32,602 bases of DNA from the NCBI GenBank assembly GCA_023142215.1, contig JAGLJW010000016.1, forward strand, positions 1 through 32,602, given 5' to 3'. The stretch is from Candidatus Parcubacteria bacterium. GTDB taxonomy: Bacteria; Patescibacteriota; Patescibacteriia; Patescibacteriales; UBA12075. The notes beneath the pieces are model-generated. The model worked only from the letters and a program-made list of their open reading frames with translations, had not been told where the DNA came from and searched no databases. Of the stretch, positions 14,853 through 23,326 are shown piece by piece (positions within the stretch are counted from its first letter, which is position 1; the number at the start of each line of letters is the position of its first letter). The position numbers and the translations under genes were made by a program.

Positions 14853-14892
14853 AAAAAGCCTACTTTTTCTAAAATAAAAAATAGGCCTTTTT
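14853..14892 (-). terminator. Terminator/attenuator between rpmH and rnpA
   Basis: The arms AAAAAGCCTA (14853-14862) and TAGGC-C-TTTTT (14882-14892) pair with one bulged base. On the minus strand the hairpin begins 7 bp past the rpmH stop and ends in TTTTT, 22 bp before the rnpA start codon. It would reduce rnpA relative to rpmH expression. Confidence 0.65.
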
Positions 14893-14899
14893 AAAAAAA

Positions 14900-15037
14900 C
14901 TATTTTGATAATCTTTTTCTTCCCTTTAATCTTCGTCTTTTTAAAACATTTCTTCCGTTTTTTGTTAACATTCTATGTCTAAACCCATGTTTTTTCTTTG
15001 CTTTTCTAACATTAGGCTGAAAGGTTCTTTTTGGCAT
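14900..15037 (-). CDS. rpmH: 50S ribosomal protein L34
   Basis: L34 is a small basic protein of the large ribosomal subunit. The 45-residue product reads MPKRTFQPNVRKAKKKHG, then FRHRMLTKNGRNVLKRRRLKGRKRLSK, matching L34 over its whole length. TAG is the stop. The gene is the first of the minus-strand rpmH-rnpA-yidD-yidC block, directly left of the predicted origin, as in most bacteria. No Shine-Dalgarno sequence is visible before the ATG (upstream sequence is A-rich). Confidence 0.97.
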   Translation of the reverse strand: MPKRTFQPNVRKAKKKHGFRHRMLTKNGRNVLKRRRLKGRKRLSK

Positions 15038-15548
15038 ATTTTTTTTAAATTATTACTACAATACCTATTCTACCACAAATCAATAATTAATCAAGTTTAA
15101 ATTTTAAAAATTAATTATATAAAAAAATATTAATTTCCTGTTAATTTCTATGTTTAAAAGCTGGACTTTTTTTGTTGATTATTTTTAATATTTTGTTAAT
15201 AATAATTAAGTAAAGACACTTTTTAACAAACTATTCAGGGTAATATACATGTAATTTACAAGACTAATAACACTTTGTTAATGATTTATTTATGCTAATC
15301 ATAAATAAAAAATAGCTTTTTACACAGAATTTCATTTCCTTATTATTACTACTATTATTTTTTATAAATATATAATATATAATATAATAAATAATATAGA
15401 TTTTATGAACAAATTAACAATTTAAAATATCCACTAAGTATTAACAATTTATAAACATATTTAACTCTTTGTAAAATTTAAAATACTTGTTATACTTGTC
15501 ATATAATTTAAGTTGATATAAATAATAAAGCATTAATTTTTTATTTTT
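15038..15548. other. Predicted replication origin region (oriC)
   Basis: This 511-bp AT-rich gap between divergent rpmH and dnaA is the usual position of oriC. It has an exceptionally AT-rich stretch at about 15361-15400 that could unwind. Five TTAACAA/TTGTTAA heptamers occur (15193, 15223, 15275, 15414 and 15441); the last two lie in 12-bp direct repeats ATTAACAATTTA (15413-15424 and 15440-15451). No exact TTATNCACA box is present; TTTTACACA (near 15317) is the closest. A -10-like TATAAT at 15502-15507 may serve dnaA. The assignment rests on gene order and composition. Confidence 0.65.
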
Positions 15549-16934
15549 ATGAATAATGATCAAATTTGGCAAGCAGTTCTTGGTGAAATCGAACTAAATC
15601 TTTCAAAGGCTAATTTCACGACCTGGTTTAAGAATACTTTTATTTCATCCCTAGATAACGGAAGAGTTATAATCAGTGTCCCTAACATGTTTACCGAAAC
15701 ATGGTTAAAGAAAAAATATCATGATAAAATTAAAGATGGTATCGAAAGTATCACAAGTGAAAAAATAAAAGATATTGCATATAAAATTGAACAAAGGAAA
15801 AATAACCCAGTAAATGAATTATTTAAAAAACAAAACATTGCAACTGATAATATCACAGAACAATGTAATAGTAATTTAAATAATATACCACAAGTAAACC
15901 ATGGAATGACAAATAAATTTGGATTAAATAAGAAATATGTTTTTGATAATTATATCGTTGGAAAGGGAAATGAGTTAGCACACGCTGCTTGTAAGGCTGT
16001 AGCTGCTAATCCAGGAACAGCTTATAATCCTTTGTTCATTTATGGCGGAGTTGGTTTAGGAAAAACACATTTAATGCAAGCTATTGGTAACGAAACAGTT
16101 AAAAATAATTTAAGAGTTTTGTATGTTACTTGTGAAAAATTTACCAATGATTATGTTAATGCAGTAAAAACAGGTAAAGCAAAAAGTTTTAAAGATTTAT
16201 ATAGAAATGTTGATGTTTTATTAATTGATGATGTTCAATTTATAGCAGGAAAAGAAAGAACACAGGAAGAATTTTTTCATACATTCAACGAATTACATCA
16301 AAGTAATAAACAAATAGTATTAACATCTGATCGTCCTCCGAAATCAATTTTATCCCTTGAAAAAAGATTATTATCAAGATTTGAGTGGGGAATGATTGCA
16401 GATGTTTCAAAACCTGACATAGAAACAATGGTAGCAATTTTAGAAACTAAATGTAAAGAAAAAAATTATACATTAGATAATAAAATTTTATATTACATAG
16501 CTAATAATGTGCAAAACAATATCAGAGAATTAGAAGGTGCTTTAAATAGATTAATTGTTTTTCATGAATTTAATAACACAAAACCAACAATAGATTCCAC
16601 AAAAAATGTTTTAAACACATTACTTTCAGCACTTCAATCAAAATCAATAACAGGTAAAAATATTATTGAAGCAACAGCAGCTTTTTTTGATGTTAAAATC
16701 CCAGATATTATTGGAAAATCAAGAAAAAAGGAATTAGTATATCCACGTCAAATTACTATGTATTTAATGCGAAAAGAGTTAGGAACTTCGTTTCCAACAA
16801 TCGGACAAGATTTAGGAGGAAGAGATCACACAACAGCAATGCATGCTTGTAATAAAATCAAAAAAGAAATTAAAGAAAACGAAAAAGTGAAACAAGATAT
16901 AGAATCAGTTAAGCAACAAATTTATACATTTTAA
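15549..16934 (+). CDS. dnaA: Chromosomal replication initiator protein DnaA
   Basis: DnaA binds and melts the origin and loads the helicase. All four parts are present in 461 residues: an N-terminal interaction domain (1-85, IWQAVLGEIELNLSKANFTTWF), a short linker, and the AAA+ ATPase with Walker A GGVGLGKT (166-173), Walker B LLIDDVQF (224-231) and the arginine-finger region RLLSRFEWG (273-281). The C-terminal DNA-binding domain carries the DnaA signature GGRDHTTAMHACNKI (423-437). The start gives the normal N-terminus. dnaN follows 25 bp downstream in the same orientation. A TATAAT at 15502-15507 is a likely -10 element. Confidence 0.97.
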   Translation: MNNDQIWQAVLGEIELNLSKANFTTWFKNTFISSLDNGRVIISVPNMFTETWLKKKYHDKIKDGIESITSEKIKDIAYKIEQRKNNPVNELFKKQNIATDNITEQCNSNLNNIPQVNHGMTNKFGLNKKYVFDNYIVGKGNELAHAACKAVAANPGTAYNPLFIYGGVGLGKTHLMQAIGNETVKNNLRVLYVTCEKFTNDYVNAVKTGKAKSFKDLYRNVDVLLIDDVQFIAGKERTQEEFFHTFNELHQSNKQIVLTSDRPPKSILSLEKRLLSRFEWGMIADVSKPDIETMVAILETKCKEKNYTLDNKILYYIANNVQNNIRELEGALNRLIVFHEFNNTKPTIDSTKNVLNTLLSALQSKSITGKNIIEATAAFFDVKIPDIIGKSRKKELVYPRQITMYLMRKELGTSFPTIGQDLGGRDHTTAMHACNKIKKEIKENEKVKQDIESVKQQIYTF

Positions 16935-16959
16935 AAGTTTAAAAAAACTATTTAGAACT

Positions 16960-18093
16960 ATGAAAATTTCTACTTTACAAGAAAATTTAAAAACAGGTGT
17001 TTATATTGTTAGTCATATAGCTGGCAAAAATGTTAATTTACCAATATTGAGCAATGTTTTAATTAAGGCAAGTAAAGATGGAATTAATTTAATTACAACT
17101 GATTTAGAAATGGGCATAATAAGCAAAATCAGAGGTAAAGTTGAAACAGAAGGTAAGTACACAGTTAATGCAAAAGTTTTATCTGATTATGTTTCACTTC
17201 TTCCAAATCAAAAAATTAATTTAGAAAAAAAAGATAATATTTTAACAGTTTGTAGTGAAAATTATAAAACTTCTATTAAAGGACAAGAAGCAGAAGATTA
17301 TCCATTGATACCAAAAATTGATAAAAATATTTATTTTAAATTAAATATTGAAGAATTTAAAAAAGCATTATCCCAAGTTATTTTTTCAGTTTCTATTTCA
17401 GATACAAGAATTGAGTTAACAGGTGTGTTGTTTTCTTTTAGTAAAAATGGATTAACATTGGCTTCAACAGATAGTTTCAGATTATCAGAAAAAAAAGTAA
17501 AAGTTACAACAAATATTGAAACTGAAGATGAGATAAAAGTAGTTATTCCATCTAAAACACTTCAAGAAGTGATTAGAATTTTATCTACAATTAGAGAAGG
17601 GGAGATAAATAGAGATGAAAACGAAATAGTTTTTTATATTTCCGAAAATCAAGTTTTATTTACAGTTAAAGATACTGAATTAATTTCTAAATTAATTGAC
17701 GGACAATATCCTGATTATACGCAAATAATACCGCTAGAAAATAAAACAGTAGCTATAATAAACAAAAAAGAATTTGTTAGAGCAATAAAAGCATCTTCAA
17801 TTTTTTCCAAGTCAGGAGTAAATGATGTAAATTTAGATTTTCCTTTAGGAAAAAATAAAATAATAATTTCTTCAACCTCGTCATTGACAGGTGAAAATAT
17901 TACCGAGTTAGACGCAAAGGTTGATGGTGATGATAACGGAGTAGTTGTAAATTACAAATATTTGCTTGATGGTTTGAATAATATTGAAGGAGATAGTGTT
18001 CGTATGGAAATAGTTAATAACAACACTCCATGTATCTTAAAATCAGAAAAAGATGATAATTATTTGTATTTAATAATGCCGATAAAACAGTAA
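16960..18093 (+). CDS. dnaN: DNA polymerase III beta subunit (sliding clamp)
   Basis: The beta clamp dimerises around DNA and tethers the replicative polymerase. The 377-residue protein has the three-fold clamp architecture: MKISTLQENLKTGVYIVSHIAGK with LPILSNVLI in domain 1, FKKALSQVIFSVS-SDTRIELTGV in domain 2 (about 127-152), and the C-terminal PCILKSEKDDNYLYLIMPIKQ. The end YLIMPI is the canonical peptide-binding tail. It forms an operon with dnaA (25-bp gap) and ends at a bidirectional terminator shared with the penicillin-binding protein gene. Confidence 0.96.
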   Translation: MKISTLQENLKTGVYIVSHIAGKNVNLPILSNVLIKASKDGINLITTDLEMGIISKIRGKVETEGKYTVNAKVLSDYVSLLPNQKINLEKKDNILTVCSENYKTSIKGQEAEDYPLIPKIDKNIYFKLNIEEFKKALSQVIFSVSISDTRIELTGVLFSFSKNGLTLASTDSFRLSEKKVKVTTNIETEDEIKVVIPSKTLQEVIRILSTIREGEINRDENEIVFYISENQVLFTVKDTELISKLIDGQYPDYTQIIPLENKTVAIINKKEFVRAIKASSIFSKSGVNDVNLDFPLGKNKIIISSTSSLTGENITELDAKVDGDDNGVVVNYKYLLDGLNNIEGDSVRMEIVNNNTPCILKSEKDDNYLYLIMPIKQ

Positions 18094-18100
18094 AATATAG

Positions 18101-18141
18101 AAAAACAAAAAAATACTTAATTAAAGTATTTTTTTGTTTTT
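18101..18141. terminator. Bidirectional intrinsic terminator, dnaN / PBP
   Basis: A perfect 18-bp stem (18101-18118 with 18124-18141) encloses a 5-nt loop. T-rich 3' arms on both strands (TTTTTTTGTTTTT) make it suitable in both directions. It fills the 50-bp space between the convergent stop codons. Confidence 0.88.
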
Positions 18142-18143
18142 AT

Positions 18144-21077
18144 TTATTCTATATTTTCTATCGTTGAAGAACTTGTTGTATTAATATTTGAAATTATGAT
18201 TAAACCTTCGTTGCTTTTTATTGTATTATTATTCCATGTTTTTATTTCCGAATAAATTTTATATGTTCCTGACTCTGGAATATTGTCCCATTGTGTGTTA
18301 AACAACATTCCTTCAACTGGTTCAACTTTTGCTATTATTGTTGGCGTATTATTTTCATCAATTATATAAGTATTAATTTGAGCGATTAATTTTGAAGAGG
18401 AAACACTATTTTGTACTTTAAATGGAAAATCAATATTTGATAATAAAGCACCATTGTTTGGGTTTATTAATGTTATTAATGGTGTTTTTATTTGTGTGTC
18501 TTGCTTTGGTAAAGCTATTTTCAATTCAACTTTTTTGGAAATACAATTTAAGGCATCGTCACATGATTCTATAGTAAGCGTATAAAAACCGTTTTTAAGA
18601 AAACTGATTTCTTTTTTTAGGTTGTATGGATAATCTTGATTTATTGATAAAAGATTATCGTTGATGTAATATTTAACATTCTTAATTCCTCTTCGTGATT
18701 CGGTTTTAATTTTTGTTGTTAAATAAGGAACATTAATAATTTGATTTTGTTTTGGTGAAGTGATAATTAAACCAGGTTTATTTTCAATTGTATGAATAGT
18801 ATCATATTCCGTTGGTGCTAAAGTTAATTCCGTTGTAGATGAAATTTTTTGTTTTGATAGCCATAATTGAATAGCATCTTCCCAGAGTTTGTATTGAAAA
18901 TCGTTTTCCATGCCTTCAGGTTTTTTGTTCAAAGGTTTTTCTTTGTTTATGTAATATAAAATAGAATGTGGTGATAAAAAAGTTTTTTCTTCAATTAATT
19001 CGGGTGGTGTATTTTCTGTGGCAAGCAAACCAGAAAGTTTATCTATTTTTACTATTTTTTCAACACCACTCCTACCATCTAAAACATTAATTCCTGTTTC
19101 AATATTTTCTGGCTTTTTAAATTCTTCATAGGGTGTATCGCCTAGAACTTTTTTCATATATTTATTCCAGATAGGGGCAGCAACCACACCTCCAGCTGCT
19201 CCTCTTTTCATTTCATCATTATTGTTATTTCCAACCCAAACCCCAGTTACTATTGATGGTGTGTAACCAATAGTCCAAGCGTCGTGATAATCGTTTGTAG
19301 TGCCTGTTTTTGCCGCTACCTGACGATTACCTAGTGTGAGCCAGTTATTAGTACCAAATGCAAAAGCACGAGCGTTATTGTCTGATAGAATGTCATTTAT
19401 TTGTCTAGCCACTAGTGGATCTAAGACTTTTCTTTCTTTTGGTTCTGTATATTCTTCTAAAATATTTCCATCTTTGTCTTCAATTTTTAAAATAGGAGTT
19501 AAATCACGAATATAGCCCTCTCTAGCAAATATACTAAAAGCATTTACATGTTCAATCATTTTAACTTCTCCACCACCAAGAACCAAAGATAATCCTAATC
19601 TATTCCTATCTTTAAATGTTGTATAGCCAAAGTCTTCAGCTAAATCTAATACATTATTTTTTCCAGCCAAATATATTGTTTTAACAGCTGGAATATTTAA
19701 AGAACCAGCCAAGGCTTTTTTGATAGAAACAGGACCTAATTCATCTAAATTATAATTATGCGGTTCGTAAGGCTCTTCTTTGTCAAGTGAAAAATTTGTT
19801 ACAACATCATATAGAATAGTGTTTGGAGTATAACCTTTTATAAAACCAGCTGCATAAATTAAAGGCTTGATTGATGAGCCTGGTTGTCTAATACTGGTTG
19901 TGATATTTACTTGTCCATCAATTTCATCATCAAAGTAATCACGAGAGCCAACCATTGCTAAAATTTGTCCTGTTTTTGGGTCAAGAGAGAGAAGTGCAGC
20001 ATTGGTTGCTTTATATTCTTTGAGGTTTTTTTCACCTTGCTCTTTTATAACTTCTTCGGCAATATCTTGTTTAAATAAATCTAGCGAAGTGATAATTTTT
20101 AGACCAGCCTGTTCAACTGTTTTCTGGCCATATTTTTCACTTAGAATTTCTTTAACGTACATGACAAAATGAGGTGCTTTAATGTTTGTTCCTGGTTTTA
20201 TAAATTCAAGCTCAAACTTTTTAGCATCTTCTGCTTCTTCTTTGGAAATATAATTTTCTTCAACCATTAAATCTAAAATATATTGTTGACGAATAATTAA
20301 TTTATTTTTATGAGATCCATAAGGGGAATAATAAGAAGGTCCTTTTGGTAGTGATGCAAGAATAGCCGCTTCGGCCAAATTAACATCTTGAATATTTTTA
20401 CCAAAATATCTTTGACTTGCAGCTTGAACGCCATAAGAAGTTGAACCATAAGGAATTTCATTAAAATACATTTTTAATATTTCATCTTTTGAAAATTTTT
20501 TTTCAAGTCTGTAAGCAATTAAAAGTTCTTTAATTTTTCGTTTATAGGAATGTTCATTGGTAAGAATGGCATTTTTTACAAATTGTTGAGTTAGTGTTGA
20601 TCCTCCAGCACGTCTATTAAATAAAATATTAGTTACAGCTGTTCTAAATATTGCCCACAAACTAAAACCTTTATGATAATAAAAATCTTGATCTTCAATT
20701 GAAATTGTAGCTTGTTGAACATATTTAGGAATATTATCAAGACTTACTAAGGTTCGTTTTTCTTCTCCATGTATTTCATATAAAACAGTTTCTCCAGTTC
20801 TGTCGTAAATTTTTGTGCTTTGAGCAATTTCACGTTCAGTTAATTTATTTGGATCGGGAAGTTGTCCAGAAATCCAAAAAAATAAGGAAAGAATAGTAAT
20901 TATTCCAACTAAAAATAAAACAACAAAAAGGTATAAAATGTTTTTTTTCAATTTTTTAGAAAAAAAAGATTTATTACTTGCTTTCTTTTTATTGTTCTTA
21001 TTTGGATTTTTATTTGACTGAAGTTTTGTGTGTGTATGTTTCCATCCCTGATTGTTTCGTAATTGTGGAATTGGCAT
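18144..21077 (-). CDS. Class A penicillin-binding protein (PBP1A-type) with C-terminal Ig-like extension
   Basis: This 977-residue bifunctional enzyme polymerises and cross-links peptidoglycan outside the membrane. It has a basic cytoplasmic tail (1-46), one membrane helix (about 47-69) and a GT51 transglycosylase domain with catalytic ISIEDQDFYYHKG (Glu128) and GGSTLTQQ (158-165). The transpeptidase domain has SxxK (Ser401-Lys404, GSSIKP), SLN (459-461) and KTGT (590-593). Beyond about residue 740 lie two beta-rich Ig-like modules (GIKNVKYYINDNLLS, then TLINPNNGALLSN), unlike the short tails of many PBP1A proteins. They may bind the wall. It converges on dnaN. Confidence 0.95.
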   Translation of the reverse strand: MPIPQLRNNQGWKHTHTKLQSNKNPNKNNKKKASNKSFFSKKLKKNILYLFVVLFLVGIITILSLFFWISGQLPDPNKLTEREIAQSTKIYDRTGETVLYEIHGEEKRTLVSLDNIPKYVQQATISIEDQDFYYHKGFSLWAIFRTAVTNILFNRRAGGSTLTQQFVKNAILTNEHSYKRKIKELLIAYRLEKKFSKDEILKMYFNEIPYGSTSYGVQAASQRYFGKNIQDVNLAEAAILASLPKGPSYYSPYGSHKNKLIIRQQYILDLMVEENYISKEEAEDAKKFELEFIKPGTNIKAPHFVMYVKEILSEKYGQKTVEQAGLKIITSLDLFKQDIAEEVIKEQGEKNLKEYKATNAALLSLDPKTGQILAMVGSRDYFDDEIDGQVNITTSIRQPGSSIKPLIYAAGFIKGYTPNTILYDVVTNFSLDKEEPYEPHNYNLDELGPVSIKKALAGSLNIPAVKTIYLAGKNNVLDLAEDFGYTTFKDRNRLGLSLVLGGGEVKMIEHVNAFSIFAREGYIRDLTPILKIEDKDGNILEEYTEPKERKVLDPLVARQINDILSDNNARAFAFGTNNWLTLGNRQVAAKTGTTNDYHDAWTIGYTPSIVTGVWVGNNNNDEMKRGAAGGVVAAPIWNKYMKKVLGDTPYEEFKKPENIETGINVLDGRSGVEKIVKIDKLSGLLATENTPPELIEEKTFLSPHSILYYINKEKPLNKKPEGMENDFQYKLWEDAIQLWLSKQKISSTTELTLAPTEYDTIHTIENKPGLIITSPKQNQIINVPYLTTKIKTESRRGIKNVKYYINDNLLSINQDYPYNLKKEISFLKNGFYTLTIESCDDALNCISKKVELKIALPKQDTQIKTPLITLINPNNGALLSNIDFPFKVQNSVSSSKLIAQINTYIIDENNTPTIIAKVEPVEGMLFNTQWDNIPESGTYKIYSEIKTWNNNTIKSNEGLIIISNINTTSSSTIENIE

Positions 21078-21195
21078 AAATTATTGTATTTTATTATGTT
21101 TTATTATATATATCTATATTTTATAGTAGTTTTTTGTATGTGTAAATAGTTGTTTAAAGCTTGTTGATAATGTATTAAAAATTAGAATAAAAAAT

Positions 21196-21225
21196 TTGAC
21201 ATTTAAAATATTATTATGCTAAAGT
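21196..21225 (+). promoter_or_regulatory. Promoter of the toxin-antitoxin operon
   Basis: TTGACA (21196-21201) is followed after 18 bp by TAAAGT (21220-21225), with TGC just before it as an extended -10. Transcription would begin about 22 bp before the antitoxin ATG. AbrB-type antitoxins commonly repress their own promoter. Confidence 0.55.
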
Positions 21226-21254
21226 AAGGAAGTAAGAAATTATTACATAAAATT

Positions 21255-21491
21255 ATGACTACAATATTAAAAACTACTTCAAAAGGACAAATAACTATTC
21301 CTGTAGAATGGAGAAGATTATTTGATACAAATCAGTTTATTGCTACAACAAAAGGCGATAAATTAGAAATAAAACCTTTAATATTAGATGAAAAAAAGCC
21401 AGAAAAAGAGCTGACTGTTTTTGATGCTATTCGTGATAATAAAGGCCTTGGGATTAAAGCAAAAGACTTAGTTAAGTTGCTTAAAAAATAG
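21255..21491 (+). CDS. AbrB/SpoVT-type antitoxin
   Basis: The 78-residue protein starts with a swapped-hairpin AbrB DNA-binding domain: TTILKTTSKGQITIPVEWRR (residues 2-21) then a second strand pair around FIATTKGDKLEIKPL (about 29-43). A C-terminal tail (44-78), probably unfolded when free, would bind the toxin. Its position 10 bp upstream of a RelE-like gene fits a type II antitoxin that neutralises the toxin and represses the operon. No Shine-Dalgarno sequence lies directly before the ATG. Confidence 0.85.
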   Translation: MTTILKTTSKGQITIPVEWRRLFDTNQFIATTKGDKLEIKPLILDEKKPEKELTVFDAIRDNKGLGIKAKDLVKLLKK

Positions 21492-21501
21492 TCTAAAGTG
21501 T

Positions 21502-21738
21502 ATGAACAAAATAGAAAAGTTATTGCGTAAAATTTCTAAAAAAGAAAGAAATAATCTTTTGATTTGTGTGAATATAATTATTAGTGGAGATTCAAAATTA
21601 AAAACAGTAAAAATTAAAAACACAGATTTTTACAGAACTAAATATAAGCAGTTTAGAATTATTTTTCATAAAGAAAAAAACGAAATAATTATTGACAATA
21701 TCAGAATGAGGAATGAAAGCACTTATAAAAATTTATAG
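21502..21738 (+). CDS. RelE/ParE-family toxin
   Basis: The 78-residue basic protein has the RelE/ParE pattern: an N-terminal helical pair with NKIEKLLRKISKKER, then beta strands LKTVKIKNTDFYRTKYKQFRIIF and EIIIDNIRMRNESTYK. The arginine-rich strand and the R-x-R-x-E-x-TY end match RelE-type ribosome-dependent mRNA interferases, but ParE-type gyrase poisons share this fold, so the target is unsure. It is the second gene of the AbrB-antitoxin operon (10-bp gap). A weak hairpin with an eight-T tract follows at 21724-21753. Confidence 0.8.
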   Translation: MNKIEKLLRKISKKERNNLLICVNIIISGDSKLKTVKIKNTDFYRTKYKQFRIIFHKEKNEIIIDNIRMRNESTYKNL

Positions 21739-21753
21739 CTTTATATTTTTTTT
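21724..21753 (+). terminator. Weak terminator after the toxin gene
   Basis: TATAAA (21724-21729) pairs with TTTATA (21740-21745), followed by a run of eight T. The stem is short and AT-only and overlaps the end of the toxin gene. Confidence 0.35.
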
Positions 21754-21754
21754 G

Positions 21755-22693
21755 TTATTCTCTAAAATATTCTGCAGCAACTTCAGGTGAAATAGAATTT
21801 ATTACTAAGCCACTTCCAAGTTCAACTCCTGCCCAAATGCTGTCACGGGGTTGAACTTTTATATAAAAATGTTGATTCTTGTCTGAGATAACTTGATGCA
21901 TAAAATAATTATATGACAAATCTATTTTTTTAAGTTTCGTGAGGATTTTTTTTAGTATTGAGGCGAATGATTTAAATTCATCTTGATTCAAGGTGGTAAT
22001 ATTATCCGTGTGTCGTTTTGGAAAAATCCATGCTTCATAATGATATTCACTTGCGAAAGGGGTGAAAGCAATAACTTGCTTGTCTTCAAAAATTAATCTT
22101 TTACTTTTTGACTCTTTTTTAATAATGTCACAGTATGGACAAGTTTTATTTTTTTCTTTGTAGTTTTGTATTAAATTTGATTCTTCTTGAAGATCTGGTG
22201 GAATAATTTCTGTAGCAAATATTTGTGAATGAGAATGTATTAATGAAGCACCAGCTTTTGATCCTTGATTTTTAAAACAAAGAATATAATTAATTTTTTT
22301 GTCTTTTGATAATTCAAGGGTTCTTTTCTTGTACATTTCTAAAACATATCCAATTTCTTCTTCTGATAAATCAGCTAACTCTTTATGATGATGGGGTGTA
22401 TCAATAACAACTTCTTGATAACCATAAGCCTTGTCGTTCTCGGGTGTCATTGTCGGAAAAATATTTTTCACGCTAGTTACTTGACGAACATTATTAATTT
22501 TTAATTCATCAATAATATAATTGCCCTGTTCTTTTTGTTGTTTATCAATGCTTTCTGTGCAGAAATAACAGTCTTTAGCGCGTTTAATAATTGTTTCTTC
22601 CTTAACATCACGTGGCCTTTTAATTCGACCAGGAGTAATGACTACATATTTATTAAGTAAATATGATTTTCTAATTTCAGATTTTAAGTTCAT
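21755..22693 (-). CDS. galT: Galactose-1-phosphate uridylyltransferase-like HIT-superfamily protein
   Basis: The 312-residue protein has the GalT fold: two half-domains of the HIT superfamily. Zinc-type CYFC (Cys42-Cys45) and CPYC (Cys185-Cys188) pairs are visible. The nucleophile motif HSHSQ (His153, His155, Gln157) matches GalT's HPHGQ-type site, and FPTMTPENDKAYGYQEVVIDTPHHH precedes it. GalT swaps UMP between UDP-glucose and galactose-1-phosphate; the relaxed motif means another nucleotidyl substrate is possible. The C-terminal EYHYEAWIFPKRH and FYIKVQPRDSIWAGVELGSG fit the second domain. It converges on the toxin gene with little space. Confidence 0.8.
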   Translation of the reverse strand: MNLKSEIRKSYLLNKYVVITPGRIKRPRDVKEETIIKRAKDCYFCTESIDKQQKEQGNYIIDELKINNVRQVTSVKNIFPTMTPENDKAYGYQEVVIDTPHHHKELADLSEEEIGYVLEMYKKRTLELSKDKKINYILCFKNQGSKAGASLIHSHSQIFATEIIPPDLQEESNLIQNYKEKNKTCPYCDIIKKESKSKRLIFEDKQVIAFTPFASEYHYEAWIFPKRHTDNITTLNQDEFKSFASILKKILTKLKKIDLSYNYFMHQVISDKNQHFYIKVQPRDSIWAGVELGSGLVINSISPEVAAEYFRE

Positions 22694-22762
22694 ATAAAAA
22701 AATTATTGTTATTAATTAATTATAACAAAAAATTTTAATTATAACGAATTTTTTAAAAATAG

Positions 22763-22793
22763 AAGCTACAATTCATTTTTATGAAAGTAGCTT
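22763..22793 (-). terminator. Probable terminator of the zinc-ribbon gene
   Basis: AAGCTAC (22763-22769) pairs with GTAGCTT (22787-22793), with T-rich sequence on both sides. It lies about 70 bp past the stop of the zinc-ribbon gene. Confidence 0.45.
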
Positions 22794-22863
22794 TTTAATT
22801 TGAATATGTGTATGACAAAAATTCAATTATTGATTTTATGTAGCTCTCCTTGTTTAGTCTAGG

Positions 22864-23181
22864 CTAGTTGTTTCCTGTGCGAATGTTGTGCCAATTTAGA
22901 AATTGATCAAATAGGATTACTTGAGTGTCATCAAAAGAAGCTATAAGGTTTTTTGCACTTTTTTTACTATTCTCACTAATACAATTCTGACAGAATTTAT
23001 CTTTATCTTTTTTTGAGCCAGGTGTTTTCTTTCCGCATTGTAAACAAATAATTTCCCACGATGCCAAGTTTAGCATTAACCTCAAACACTTTAAACAATA
23101 TTCATGATTTTTTGGAACAAGTTTAATTTTTTTACATTTTGAGCATGTTTTTTTGTAAGGTGCTAATATTTCTTCTTTCAT
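22864..23181 (-). CDS. Small double zinc-ribbon protein
   Basis: The 105-residue protein has four CxxC pairs (Cys13/16, Cys29/32, Cys46/49 and Cys64/67), enough for two zinc ribbons, followed by a helical tail of about 35 residues (LIASFDDTQVILFDQFLNW). Its lysines suggest nucleic-acid contact, but I recognise no family. It is one of only two genes here with a strong Shine-Dalgarno sequence (GGAGG, 8 bp before the ATG). It has its own promoter, and the structured RNA copy 1 lies just upstream on the same strand. A regulatory role is possible, not shown. Confidence 0.75.
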   Translation of the reverse strand: MKEEILAPYKKTCSKCKKIKLVPKNHEYCLKCLRLMLNLASWEIICLQCGKKTPGSKKDKDKFCQNCISENSKKSAKNLIASFDDTQVILFDQFLNWHNIRTGNN

Positions 23182-23246
23182 TTTTATACCTCCAGGTAAT
23201 TATGATTTGAAAAAATAATAAAAGAAATAACTTATTTAATATGCTA

Positions 23247-23275
23247 ATAGTATAAAAAATTATCAATAAAGTCAA
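23247..23275 (-). promoter_or_regulatory. Promoter of the zinc-ribbon gene
   Basis: On the minus strand TTGACT (23275-23270) is followed after 17 bp by TACTAT (23252-23247). It lies just past the terminator of RNA copy 1, so the gene can be expressed independently of that RNA. Confidence 0.6.
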
Positions 23276-23296
23276 TAGGGGTTTAACAAAAAATAC

Positions 23297-23326
23297 AAAA
23301 AAGGTTTTACGTTATGTAAAACCTTT
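23297..23326 (-). terminator. Intrinsic terminator of RNA copy 1
   Basis: An 11-bp stem (AAAGGTTTTAC 23300-23310 with GTAAAACCTTT 23316-23326) is followed on the minus strand by a run of six T. The stem sequence differs from that of copy 2 but the structure is kept. Confidence 0.75.

Noticed and set aside
15549..16934. Plasmid or phage replicon
   Set aside because: rpmH, rnpA, yidC, dnaA and dnaN in the classical chromosomal order indicate a chromosomal origin.
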